Source: Planctomycetaceae bacterium
GTDB lineage: Bacteria > Planctomycetota > Planctomycetia > Planctomycetales > Planctomycetaceae
Assembly: GCA_024742875.1 (NCBI GenBank)
Contig: JANSXP010000073.1
Span: 1 to 33,783 of the forward strand
Length of the DNA stretch: 33,783 bases
Direction of reading: 5' to 3'
The translations under genes and the position numbers were made by a program. Positions within the stretch are counted from its first letter, which is position 1, and each line of letters begins with the position of its first letter. Below, in pieces: positions 16,057 through 24,884 of this stretch. Below the pieces are notes generated by a model. The model searched no databases, had not been told where the DNA came from, and saw nothing but the letters and a program-made list of their open reading frames with translations.

Positions 16057-16273
16057 GAATGAAAGCCGTTTCATCCCAGGGAACGACGTATCGTGTCGTT
16101 GAGATTACTGGGACAATTCTCTATACCCGTGGTTCGAAGGAATCTTCGACTTTTCTGAAGGAAGTTCGACCGCGTTTTTCTGCAAATCCCAGTGGGAAAA
16201 GGAAATCGCCGCCGGTCGGCCCGGCACCTGACGATCTGCGCCCCGTCCCAACAATCCTCCACGTCGAGCCATC

Positions 16274-16660
16274 ATGTCAGAATCAAACAGCAACGAATCG
16301 GGCGAATTCGAGAACCCTCAGTATGCACTCACCGAGGACGGCGTGCTGAAGGTTTACAGCGTCGGAGAAACGACCGTCCTGGGTTTCGGAGGCGAGGATG
16401 TTCCCTCGGAATTCAATGCCGCCATGTATCGAGCCGCCATTTCCGATTTGCTGATTGCCCACAAATCGATCGTTGTGGCCTTCGACCTGACCGGCGTGCA
16501 GCTCGTTCCCAGTGGTATGCTGGGCCTGCTGGTGTCGCTGAAGAAGCTCGATGGTGTGGAACCGACCGTACAGATCTTCAATCCCTGCGATGACGTGCGG
16601 GAAGTGCTGCGAATCACGCGCATCGACACAATGATCGAAGTGCACGAAGTCGACGTCTAA
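16274..16660 (+). CDS. STAS-domain protein (anti-sigma factor antagonist-like)
   Basis: A 128-residue cytoplasmic protein. Residues about 25-120 fit a STAS domain: strand VYSVGETTVLGFGG, the core VVAFDLTGVQLVPSGMLGLLVSLKKL, then VQIFNPCDDVREVLRITRIDTMI. In the SpoIIAA/RsbV family a Ser in the D-S-S-G motif is phosphorylated by a partner kinase. Here the motif reads V-P-S-G (78-81), with Pro at the usual phosphoserine position and only the next Ser kept, so regulation may differ. No anti-sigma kinase or sigma factor gene is adjacent. The ribosome site is weak. It may be a diverged antagonist or a non-phosphorylated STAS scaffold. Confidence 0.8.
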   Translation: MSESNSNESGEFENPQYALTEDGVLKVYSVGETTVLGFGGEDVPSEFNAAMYRAAISDLLIAHKSIVVAFDLTGVQLVPSGMLGLLVSLKKLDGVEPTVQIFNPCDDVREVLRITRIDTMIEVHEVDV

Positions 16661-16743
16661 CGCTGCGGATCAGGCTCGCCTGCTGTTGACGGCCCCGCCC
16701 CGGGGTAGCAGCGTGTCACTCGACCTTCAGATTGGTTCTGGCT

Positions 16744-18168
16744 ATGCGTCCCGCACTTTCGCAGAACAAGACCCTGAGGATGCTGACCCTGTGTGGGCTT
16801 TATGTCGCCCAGGGTGTGCCATGGGGGTTTGTCACGATTACCTTTGCGGCGTGGCTCGCTGAGGACGATCAGGGACTAACCACAGCAGAAATTGGTCCCA
16901 TCATGGCGGTCGCCTCGCTGCCATGGTCATTCAAGTTCCTCTGGGGGCCGATCATGGATCGGTTCACCGTCAAGCGTCTGGGCAAGCGACGGCCGTGGAT
17001 TATCTTTGCCCAGGCGATGGCGATTCTCGTGCTGGGAAGCATGGCGTTTTTTGACGACCTTCCCGGCATGGTCTGGACGGAGACTCCGGACGCGTCCATC
17101 TGGAAACCGCTGTACTGGCTGGTCCCGGGACCTCTGGCGGCCCTCATTCTGCTGGCCAATATGTTTGTGTCCATTCAGGATGTCGCCGTCGACGCGCTGG
17201 CGGTTGATCTGCTCGAAGAAAAAGAACGCGGGATCGCCAACGGTCTGATGTACGGCAGCAGTTACTTTGGCACGGCTCTGGGAGGAGCCGGACTGGGTTA
17301 CGTGGTCAGTCAGTTCGGCATTCAGGCGGGCATCCTGGGTCAGGCCGTGATTCTGGCGGTGATTATGGTGCTGCCGGTGATGTTTCGTGAACGCCCCCAT
17401 CCGGACGGAATCGGACAGGCCCCAACAAAACACAGCCTGCCCGCTGCGACGGCTTCGGCCGATGGAAGCCCCTTTGCTGCGCCTGCAGAATCAGCCACGT
17501 CACCTGTCGCAAAGGAATCAGAGCAGCCGCCTGCGACGGTGGAAAGCGGCTCACTAATCCGTGATCTGCTGCGCGCCTTCAGTCTGCGGGCTACGATTCT
17601 GGGCGTTTTTGTGGCGCTGGGAGTAAAAATTGGCATCGGCGTCCTCACGACCGTCTTTGTGGACTATCTGATGAAAGACGGCGGCTGGACCCAGGAGCAG
17701 TACAGCACGGTCACTGGCGGCTATGCGGTGCTGCTGGGATTAGCAGGCTCTGCCATCGGTGGATTGCTGGCCGACCGACTGGGTGCGAAACCAGTGATTG
17801 CCACAACGTCGATCGTGGTGGGGCTGATGTGGATCGTCTTTGGCCTGATGCCGAACTCGCTCAGCAACAAGTCACTGGTCACCGCACTGCTGATCAGCCA
17901 GGAGTTTACCTTTGCCGTGCTGTCTGTCGGCCTGTTTTCGCTGTTCATGGCAGTCTCGTGGCCCCGCGTGGCGGCCACGCAGTTTACGACATACATGGCG
18001 CTCATGAATGGTTCGACGGCAATTGGCAGCTACCTGGCAGGGGTAATCGGCGAATCGATGTCCATCTACCAGGTGCTGATCATGGCCGGTGGCCTGCAGA
18101 TTGTCATGATACTGCCCGTGCTGTTCATCGACCCACGACAGACACGGCGGATACTGGGACACAACTGA
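16744..18168 (+). CDS. AmpG-like major facilitator transporter
   Basis: A 474-residue inner-membrane protein with about 12 hydrophobic segments, related to the AmpG/PAT branch of the major facilitator superfamily. The N-terminus LYVAQGVPWGFVTITFAAWLAE, PWSFKFLWGPIMDRF and KRRPWIIFAQ match AmpG-like permeases, which import muropeptides or other small substrates. The central cytoplasmic loop (about 220-275) is long and rich in Ala, Pro, Ser and Glu. Residues like QDVAVDALAVDLL are typical of this branch. The ATG at 16744 is used; an in-frame TTG at 16732 is less likely, and neither has a strong ribosome site. It converges on the SMP-30 gene. The substrate is not readable from the sequence. Confidence 0.82.
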   Translation: MRPALSQNKTLRMLTLCGLYVAQGVPWGFVTITFAAWLAEDDQGLTTAEIGPIMAVASLPWSFKFLWGPIMDRFTVKRLGKRRPWIIFAQAMAILVLGSMAFFDDLPGMVWTETPDASIWKPLYWLVPGPLAALILLANMFVSIQDVAVDALAVDLLEEKERGIANGLMYGSSYFGTALGGAGLGYVVSQFGIQAGILGQAVILAVIMVLPVMFRERPHPDGIGQAPTKHSLPAATASADGSPFAAPAESATSPVAKESEQPPATVESGSLIRDLLRAFSLRATILGVFVALGVKIGIGVLTTVFVDYLMKDGGWTQEQYSTVTGGYAVLLGLAGSAIGGLLADRLGAKPVIATTSIVVGLMWIVFGLMPNSLSNKSLVTALLISQEFTFAVLSVGLFSLFMAVSWPRVAATQFTTYMALMNGSTAIGSYLAGVIGESMSIYQVLIMAGGLQIVMILPVLFIDPRQTRRILGHN

Positions 18169-18257
18169 CGGAGCTGTCGCGCATGTCACGCAACACGAAT
18201 GGATGGCAGAACATCGACCATGCCGGTGCCTGCGTTTGCTGCCTGTGATCGGAATCC

Positions 18258-19205
18258 TTAATCGGCTGGACGCAGACGGTAGAAGCCTCCACCGGCTGTG
18301 ACATACAGCACGTCTCTTTCGGCACCGGTACCAAAGCAGCAGTTGGTCGGCAGTTCCGGCGTGGCCACAAAAAACAGCTCTTTGCCGTTCTCATCAAATT
18401 CTGCAATACCGAAGCGTGCTTCCGATCGCACGGCGGCCCACAGGTGCCCGTCGGCCGCCACCGTCATGCCGTCGATTCCCGTTTGTTTTCCAAAGTCCTT
18501 CAGGACGCGCCGCCCCGACAGCGCGCCCTGGTCATCACGATCGAAGACGTTGAGTGTCATGCGTCCCATTTTGGCAGAATCGGTACTGCCCTGTCCGGTT
18601 GAACCGTTATTGGTTTCCGCCACGTAAACGCGACGTTCGTCCGGGGACACATGAACCCCGTTGGGTTTCTCGATGCCTGTTGTAGCGCGCGTGAGCACCT
18701 TCGTTTGCGGGTTGAAGTGGAACACGCTTTGATGATCCAGCTCAATTGGCTCCGGCCCCACGTACCGGGGATCGCTGAAATAGATGGTGTCGTCGGACAA
18801 CACCACCAGGTCGTTGGGAGAGTTCAGCCGGCGTCCGTTAAACGTCTCGACCACCGGAATGATGGCCCCATCGGCCGACACGCGACACAGGGCCATCGCC
18901 CCGCCATTCGCCCCACAGCACGCCCACAGGCGATCCTGAGAGTCAAAATACAGCCCGTTGCTTTTGCGACTGTCCGCTGAATACACAGTCACCGCGGCGG
19001 TGCGCGGATCGAACATCAAAATCCGACCCGGCACGTCTGGGTCTCGGGCGATATCACTGAAGAACACCATGCCGTCAGATCGTACGGCCACGCCTTCGGT
19101 GAATTCGCCTTCGTTCCACAGCAGCTGCAACTGCGGTTCGCGGGCCACAGCGGACGATGAAACGGCGACAAACAGACAAACAGCAGCGGCAATGCAACGA
19201 CGCAT
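18258..19205 (-). CDS. Exported SMP-30/gluconolactonase-like protein
   Basis: A 315-residue six-bladed propeller of the SMP-30/gluconolaconase/LRE family, which hydrolyses sugar lactones. From the ATG at 19203-19205 (GGGAAAG upstream): signal peptide to about residue 22 (ends VAREP), then the metal ligands Glu37 (FTEGVAV), Asn131 (LNSPNDLVV), Asn182 (EKPNGVHV) and Asp245 (GIDGMTV). All four are present, so the protein should be active. In other bacteria such enzymes open lactones made by sugar dehydrogenases. It starts 21 bases after the stop of the PQQ-type propeller gene and is almost certainly in an operon with it. Confidence 0.9.
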   Translation of the reverse strand: MRRCIAAAVCLFVAVSSSAVAREPQLQLLWNEGEFTEGVAVRSDGMVFFSDIARDPDVPGRILMFDPRTAAVTVYSADSRKSNGLYFDSQDRLWACCGANGGAMALCRVSADGAIIPVVETFNGRRLNSPNDLVVLSDDTIYFSDPRYVGPEPIELDHQSVFHFNPQTKVLTRATTGIEKPNGVHVSPDERRVYVAETNNGSTGQGSTDSAKMGRMTLNVFDRDDQGALSGRRVLKDFGKQTGIDGMTVAADGHLWAAVRSEARFGIAEFDENGKELFFVATPELPTNCCFGTGAERDVLYVTAGGGFYRLRPAD

Positions 19206-19226
19206 GATAGACTTTCCCAACGAGAA

Positions 19227-20453
19227 CTACTGCCTGATCTGGTAACAGACAACAACTTCCTGGTCCCGCAGATAAAGTCGGCCATCGGCAATGACCGGAT
19301 GGGTCCAGATCTTTCCCTTTTCGGCCCGCTGTTCTGTCTGCGGGCTGATTGTCACGCGGCCATGCTCCTGCCAGCCTTCCGGAGAAGCCGAGATCAGCGC
19401 ACAAGTGCCCGATCGTTCGTCCAGGCAGTAGAACATGCCGTCTGCAAACGCAACCGCTCCTTTGCCCAGCTTGCGTTTTTCATTCCACACCATTTCTCCG
19501 GACTGTAAATCCTGGCAGACCCAGCCTGGACCATCGCTGTAACCGTAGATGTGATCACCCACAAGAATCACACCGCCGTGATGATTCTTCATCACTTTGT
19601 TGTCATAGACCTGCTCCACGTTGTTCTCAGCATCCACGGCCAGCAGCATGCAGCCGGCCCCATAACCGGATGTGATGTAGACGCTGCCACTGCGATAGAT
19701 GGGGGTCGGAATCACGGCCGTGCGACCGCCTGGCCAGTCGGCCTGCCACATCAGCCTGCCGTCCGCATCCAGACCAAACACCTTTTTCATGGTGAGCTGG
19801 ATGTACTGCCGCTTACCAAAGTGATCAACGGCGATGATGGATGAGTAGTGCGCCTTCTCGGTCATATCTGACGACTGCCAGATTTTGTCACCGGACTTCA
19901 GATCAAAGCAGACCACGGTGCCCTGGTCTCCACCAGGCGTGACCAGCACGCGATCGCCATCAATCAGTGGAGATTCGCTGTAGCCCCAGAACGGCACACT
20001 GCCTCCCAGATCCGTCAGATCGGCTTTCCACTTGACCGCCCCGTCCTCTGCCGAACAGCAGACAACGCCGCCGCGACCGCCAATGGCGACAATCAGGCCA
20101 TCCACATAGGTGGGTGTGCTGCGGGGTCCGTCACCCCAGCCGTTCTTCAGCCGCTCTCCCACTGGCGTGCTCCAGACCTGCTTTCCAGTCTTCGCATCCA
20201 GCGCCATGACATACTCGCTGTCGTCATCCGCGCCCATTGTGAACAGGCGATCGCCGACAACGGCAAACGACGAGTAACCGATGCCCGCATCGGATGACGT
20301 CCAGATGACTTCGGGACCACCTTCCGGCCAGGCGTCCAGCAGGCCCGATTCTGTAGAAATGCCATCACGCTGGGTGCCTCGCCAGGTTGGCCAGTCCGCC
20401 GCACCGGCGGTGCCCATCAAAAGAACGCAGAGGCAGGAGACAGTTGACTTCAT
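19227..20453 (-). CDS. Exported PQQ-type beta-propeller protein
   Basis: A 408-residue exported protein with a signal peptide (MKSTVSCLCVLLMGTAGAA) followed by the planctomycete-style DWPTWRGTQRDGIS start of PQQ_2 propellers. Repeated blades carry the W-docking pattern: ALDAKTGKQVWS, SAEDGAVKWKAD, FDLKSGDKIWQS, DLQSGEMVWNE, and so on, seven or so in all. It resembles BamB and PQQ-dependent dehydrogenase propellers but lacks any sign of a catalytic cytochrome part. It may bind or scaffold rather than oxidise. The ATG at 20451-20453 has GGGTGA upstream. It is first in a two-gene unit with the SMP-30 gene. Confidence 0.88.
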   Translation of the reverse strand: MKSTVSCLCVLLMGTAGAADWPTWRGTQRDGISTESGLLDAWPEGGPEVIWTSSDAGIGYSSFAVVGDRLFTMGADDDSEYVMALDAKTGKQVWSTPVGERLKNGWGDGPRSTPTYVDGLIVAIGGRGGVVCCSAEDGAVKWKADLTDLGGSVPFWGYSESPLIDGDRVLVTPGGDQGTVVCFDLKSGDKIWQSSDMTEKAHYSSIIAVDHFGKRQYIQLTMKKVFGLDADGRLMWQADWPGGRTAVIPTPIYRSGSVYITSGYGAGCMLLAVDAENNVEQVYDNKVMKNHHGGVILVGDHIYGYSDGPGWVCQDLQSGEMVWNEKRKLGKGAVAFADGMFYCLDERSGTCALISASPEGWQEHGRVTISPQTEQRAEKGKIWTHPVIADGRLYLRDQEVVVCYQIRQ

Positions 20454-20673
20454 TTTTTCACCCGATTGCAGACGTCAGCTTACACTAGGGAAGGGTTTCC
20501 TCAACGGAATCATCCTAGCAGTTTTCCACCGTCCGTTAAGCGCCCAGCAGTATTCCATGCGATTCGGTACTGGGTGACTATGGTTGTCAGGTGACCAGGC
20601 GGTGACCTACAACACGTTTGCGTGGCTGCCTTCGCCCGCCCGAACTGCCTGTTCTGTTCTTTGTGGATCCTTT

Positions 20674-21777
20674 ATGAACGCCCTACTGCGCACACGTCTG
20701 ATTCAGTTTTCCAAAGCTCTGATCAACCAACAGTCAGCTCACGTCATTGTGGAACCTCAACAGCCGGCTTCCGGCTTCTGGTTTGGGGGCGGCAATATGA
20801 TCAAAGATGCCGATGGCGTCCTGTATGTGGTCGGACGATTTCGCAATGCAGGTGATTCACGGACCGGCATCGCGGCGGGCACCCGGGGGCTGGAACTGGC
20901 CATATTTCGCTCCGCCGACGGCGGGCAGTCCTTCCAGAAGGCGGTGTCCTGGGACAAAGCGGCCCTCAACAGTCCCGATGGGCAGGTGTTGTCGATCGAA
21001 GGTAGCTGCCTGCGCCAGACGGACGAGGGGGTCGAACTATTCGTTTCGACAGAAAAATCGGGAATCGCGTACCCGGAACCGGTTCGCGACTTTCTCAAAC
21101 CCGGCGCCGGTGTCTGGACGATCGATGCTCTGAGGGCGGCGGACATTTCGAGCCTGGTTGTTTCCGACGTGCGGCCGGCGCTTGCCAGTGACCTGCCAGA
21201 ACACCTGCACGTCAAAGACCCGTTTTTCTGGTCAACAAAACAGGGCGACCGTCTCGGATTCTGCAGCCATCCGTTTGGCTGGTCGAGTTCCAACACGGGC
21301 GTGGCAGATCTGCCAACAGACGGCACTCCGGTCTCGCAGGTGCAGCACGAAATCTTTCCACGGGGAACCACGTGGGACGTAGCGATGACCCGGGGCACCT
21401 GTGTGCTGCCGGTCCCCAAAGTGGGCGCGTTCGCTGAAGACGATTTTCGCCTGCTGTTTTACTGCGGTGGTGAATGCCTGCGGCCACTGGACGAACACAC
21501 AACTGCTGTGAAACGACCGCGTGGTTACAGCTGCGAAGAAATCGGCGGTGTGGCGTGCTACCAGAACGACGACCTGACCACGGTGGTCAGACTCTCCGAT
21601 CTGCTGCCCCTGTTCATTAGTCCTTACGGAACCGGCTGCAGCCGCTATGTGGATGTGCTGGCGACACAGGATGGCTTTTACGCGACGTGGCAACAGTCTC
21701 AGGAGGATCTGTCACAGCCACTGGTGCTCAACTTCCTCTCCCGAGAGGAAGCAGAGGCGATCCTGGCGGGGGAATAA
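20674..21777 (+). CDS. BNR/sialidase-like beta-propeller protein
   Basis: A 367-residue protein without a clear signal peptide from the ATG at 20674; the frame is open 30 codons further upstream (20584), which also gives no signal. It shows propeller features: GGGNMIKDADGVLYVVGRFR, the Asp-box-like IFRSADGGQSF at about 80-90, HVKDPFFWS, and a closing CSRYVDVLATQDGFYATW. This resembles glycosyl hydrolase families with five- or six-bladed propellers and the BNR repeats of sialidases. No catalytic set can be named from the sequence alone. It is divergent from the PQQ/SMP-30 operon, with about 220 bases between. Confidence 0.6.
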   Translation: MNALLRTRLIQFSKALINQQSAHVIVEPQQPASGFWFGGGNMIKDADGVLYVVGRFRNAGDSRTGIAAGTRGLELAIFRSADGGQSFQKAVSWDKAALNSPDGQVLSIEGSCLRQTDEGVELFVSTEKSGIAYPEPVRDFLKPGAGVWTIDALRAADISSLVVSDVRPALASDLPEHLHVKDPFFWSTKQGDRLGFCSHPFGWSSSNTGVADLPTDGTPVSQVQHEIFPRGTTWDVAMTRGTCVLPVPKVGAFAEDDFRLLFYCGGECLRPLDEHTTAVKRPRGYSCEEIGGVACYQNDDLTTVVRLSDLLPLFISPYGTGCSRYVDVLATQDGFYATWQQSQEDLSQPLVLNFLSREEAEAILAGE

Positions 21778-22064
21778 TGATGGCAGTCACGCGTTGTCAG
21801 GCCAGTTGATGGAATCATACTGCCCGGCGTTCCACCAGGTGAATGCGCACCATCGTGCTGCGGCAAATTGCCCCACTGCTTCAGCCCGTCACCCTGGCTA
21901 CATCTGGCCGCCCTTCGTAAATCAGGCCAAAACAGGGGCGTTTCCCAGCATTTGCGAGAAAACTCTGTGGTAATACATCACTGGTCGTGAGGCGTCTCGC
22001 AATTGGCACAACCGTTGCATGCATGACCTGGACCTCTTCCCCCAAGGTATCAGGAAACTCAGCT

Positions 22065-23072
22065 ATGTTGCGGAAAACCACTGCGTGGTCCATCCTCGCC
22101 TGCGCGCTCTGTTTGGCAGCCCCCAGCTCACACGGTCAGTATTCGACGTACACCCGTCAGCATTACGGTGGGACATACACGGTGCCAACTTACACAACCC
22201 CCGCTTACTCAGCGGGCGTGAATTCGTACGGCTACCGTCAAAGCGACAGCTACCAACCACGATACTCTTCAGGGTCTCGCACATACGGTCATGTCCGCCG
22301 TTCGAGCTATGGGAACTCCTCGTATCAGACCTCGCCATATCGAAATTCGTCATATCGAAATTCGTCATATCGAAATTCGTCCTACCGTAATTCCACTTAC
22401 GGCCAAGCTCGGTCATCCTATCCACTGAGCGACTTCCGCAATCTCAACACCGCCTCTCCGGGATACTACACAACCTGGCGAACCGCATCGGGAACCTCCC
22501 GCAACGGTTACCTTGCCGCCGACGGCAGTCGCTGGACACTGATGCAGAACACCGGTCGCGTTCACGTCGATGGCTCGGGAAACCGCCACCGTCTGTCCGA
22601 TGAAACGGGAAGTCAGCTGGCCTGGAAAATTGAACGAGACGGCGCGCCGTCCAGGTCTGCCTGGATTGCTCGGGACGAAAAAACGGGGAGCCTCTCCATT
22701 CTGTATCGCCGGCCACAGATCACCGATGACACGCGTTTTTATCCAGCCACAGTGAAACTCGATGGTGGCAAAGTCACGGCCGTATCGTGGCGGATCAAGC
22801 CCGAATGGGCCGATCAGGCCGGCATCGTGAAAGGACACAGCACGCCCAGCCTGCCGGTGGCCTCCTACCGGCCCACCACCCAGGGCTATGTCCGCGCCAG
22901 CCAGTCGGATCTGCTGGCCGCCCGACAGGCCATCCAGCAGTCATATGCCGGCAGCACAAGTGTTCGCCCGATGAACGCACAGCAGACGCGGCCCTATGAC
23001 AGCGTGCCTCAGCCGACAACAGTGCCGGCTGTTCAAAAGGACAGCTCGCTGAGCCTGACGGTCAGTGAGTGA
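22065..23072 (+). CDS. Exported Tyr/Ser/Asn-rich repeat protein
   Basis: A 335-residue protein. The ATG at 22065 is chosen because AGGAAA lies eight bases upstream and a signal peptide follows (MLRKTTAWSILACALCLAA). Residues about 28-130 are low complexity, rich in Tyr, Ser, Thr, Arg and Gly, with four tandem YRNSS-type repeats. A compact domain follows at about 130-245 (WTLMQNTGRVHVDGSGN, LAWKIERDG, FYPATVKLDGGKVTAVSWRI). The C-terminal part is Gln/Pro/Ser-rich. I do not recognise the family. Such Tyr-rich exported proteins may belong to the cell envelope or matrix; that is a guess. Its last 40 bases overlap the phoD-like gene tail-to-tail. Confidence 0.7.
   Translation: MLRKTTAWSILACALCLAAPSSHGQYSTYTRQHYGGTYTVPTYTTPAYSAGVNSYGYRQSDSYQPRYSSGSRTYGHVRRSSYGNSSYQTSPYRNSSYRNSSYRNSSYRNSTYGQARSSYPLSDFRNLNTASPGYYTTWRTASGTSRNGYLAADGSRWTLMQNTGRVHVDGSGNRHRLSDETGSQLAWKIERDGAPSRSAWIARDEKTGSLSILYRRPQITDDTRFYPATVKLDGGKVTAVSWRIKPEWADQAGIVKGHSTPSLPVASYRPTTQGYVRASQSDLLAARQAIQQSYAGSTSVRPMNAQQTRPYDSVPQPTTVPAVQKDSSLSLTVSE
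22336..22395 (+). repeat. 15-bp tandem repeat encoding YRNSS
   Basis: Three perfect copies of a 15-base unit (catatcgaaattcgt) at 22336-22350, 22351-22365 and 22366-22380, then one diverged copy at 22381-22395. The unit is five codons (S/P-Y-R-N-S), so expansions or contractions keep the reading frame. Perfect identity suggests recent duplication. Confidence 0.9.
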
Positions 23073-24688
23073 GGTCGGGCTCCGTCGATATTGACAATCT
23101 CATACGTGACTGTCGGATCATCGGCTGCCGTATCAAACGTGATCAGACCAAACGACTGCAGCTTGTTGTAGCTGAAGATGGCTCCCTTCTTTTCCATCGT
23201 CGGGTGCACATGCTGATTGGTCAGACGCGATGAGTTGAATTCGTAAAATCCGTAGCCGTTCGGGCGTTCGATCTTCCACGCGTCCGAGCGGTGACGATCC
23301 GCGGAGACCAGCAGCACTCCTTCGATCTGCTGCTGTTCAATAAAGCTCAGAATCTGTTCGTGTTCCTGCTTGTAGCCGTTCCACGTGTCCAGACTATCCC
23401 CTTTGGTTCGGAAGTCCCAGGGAACCGAAGAACACAGCACCTTCACCCGAGCAGTCGACTGCTGTAACTCCTGCTTCAGCCACGCCAGTTGCACGGGACC
23501 CAGCATCGATCGAGGAGTCTTGCGGGGGCTGGTGCGGTAGTAGCGGCAATCCAGCATAATGAATTCGACATCGCCGACGGAAAAAGAATACCAGCAGCCA
23601 GGCTGCGCGTCGCCGCCGCCATACGCAGGGTTCACCCAATTCTGGCGGTAGATCGGAAAGACCCAGTCCTTTTTCCAGAACGGCACACTGACATCCGGGC
23701 CTCCCCAGCTGTCATTCGTGCTGAAGTCGTGGTCATCCCAGATGGTGTACACAGGGACGCTGGCAGTTAGCGCACGCCACTCAGGTCGTGACTGCCGCCG
23801 CTGATACGTGTACTGCTGCATCAACACAGATTCCGGATCGTCGATGTAGACATTGTCGCCCAGCAACAGCAGCAGGTTGGGATCGCAGTCAGAAATCGTA
23901 TTCCACATGCGTTCGTTGTGCGGCACGTAACCAGCACCGCCTCCAAAAGCGACAGTGAATTTCCCCGGCCGGCCAGCATTAGCAAAGGTCTCAAACTGCT
24001 GACGGTCGCTGTAATGCCACACACCGTCACCAATGCGAACGGCATAGTGATACTGCGTAGTCGGCTCCAGGCCGTCCACCGTGACCACTGCCGTGTAGTC
24101 ATCGCGGGCGTGAGAATTCGCCGGTTGACTGTAAACGGGACGCTCAAAATTTGCAGACGTACTGACCATAACCTGCACGTCGGACTCTGTCGCCGTTCTC
24201 ACCCAGAACGAGGCGCGAGACGCCGTCACGTTGCCAAGCAGCGGACCGTGAACTGGTCGATCACCAAAGGTTCTGAACAGTTTTTGCAGCAAATCCGACT
24301 GCCGCAGCGGCTCCAGCAGTTTGCGCGGCCCCGCGACCAGCCGCCCGGGTGGCAGCCCAGCCTCGAGCGACCGCTGCAAATACGTCTCCGCCTTCGCGCC
24401 GTCTCCGGCCTGAGCCTGCAGCACGCCCAGCATATACAGCGTCTCCGCGTCACCGGGATGTTTGATCAGGTAGTTCTCCAGAAACTCCTCTGAACGCTGT
24501 CGTTCTCCCTGCAGAATGAATCTCAGTGATGCCTGATGGACACGCTTGTATTGGTCTTCTTTGCGAAATGAGAAGTCTGGTTTCGGGCGACTCGCGCCTC
24601 CCAGGTCGTAGTCATCAATTGGCTGTCCGGCCAGAGTCCCGCAGGTCAGCACCCCGATCAGCATTCCCACCACCTGAAGCCTGGTCAT
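23033..24688 (-). CDS. TPR-PhoD phosphatase (alkaline phosphatase D-like)
   Basis: A 551-residue exported protein. The ATG at 24686-24688 has GAGG six bases upstream and gives a signal peptide (MTRLQVVGMLIGVLTCGTLAG). Residues about 45-125 are TPR helices (LIKHPGDAETLYMLGVLQAQAGDGAKAETYLQRSLEAG). Residues about 145-240 are the Fn3-like domain usual before PhoD. From about 243 the metallophosphatase domain carries LGDN (276-279), WDDHD (317-321) and SADRH (462-466), matching PhoD metal ligands. In the family these enzymes split phosphodiesters and phosphomonoesters outside the membrane, often under phosphate limitation. No Pho box was identified. The TPR fusion is unusual. It overlaps the convergent gene by 40 bases. 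Confidence 0.9.
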   Translation of the reverse strand: MTRLQVVGMLIGVLTCGTLAGQPIDDYDLGGASRPKPDFSFRKEDQYKRVHQASLRFILQGERQRSEEFLENYLIKHPGDAETLYMLGVLQAQAGDGAKAETYLQRSLEAGLPPGRLVAGPRKLLEPLRQSDLLQKLFRTFGDRPVHGPLLGNVTASRASFWVRTATESDVQVMVSTSANFERPVYSQPANSHARDDYTAVVTVDGLEPTTQYHYAVRIGDGVWHYSDRQQFETFANAGRPGKFTVAFGGGAGYVPHNERMWNTISDCDPNLLLLLGDNVYIDDPESVLMQQYTYQRRQSRPEWRALTASVPVYTIWDDHDFSTNDSWGGPDVSVPFWKKDWVFPIYRQNWVNPAYGGGDAQPGCWYSFSVGDVEFIMLDCRYYRTSPRKTPRSMLGPVQLAWLKQELQQSTARVKVLCSSVPWDFRTKGDSLDTWNGYKQEHEQILSFIEQQQIEGVLLVSADRHRSDAWKIERPNGYGFYEFNSSRLTNQHVHPTMEKKGAIFSYNKLQSFGLITFDTAADDPTVTYEIVNIDGARPHSLTVRLSELSF

Positions 24689-24884
24689 TGGCAACCTCGC
24701 TACTTCGTTTTCAGTCCGTTCGCACACTCAGCAAATGAAGTCTAGCGTGAGGTCGACTCTCAGGGGAGTCAGTCGCGGCACTGACTGACAGCGGCTGGTC
24801 GCAACAGTGTCATTGTCTCGCATGCCCGCGCAGGGGCGAAGCCGCGCAGGCGACGAAGGCAGAAACGCACCGCAGAGGTGGCTG

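Noticed and set aside
22336-22395. Could the tandem repeats be a CRISPR array?
   Set aside because: The units are contiguous with no spacers, are 15 bases long, and lie in frame inside a coding sequence.
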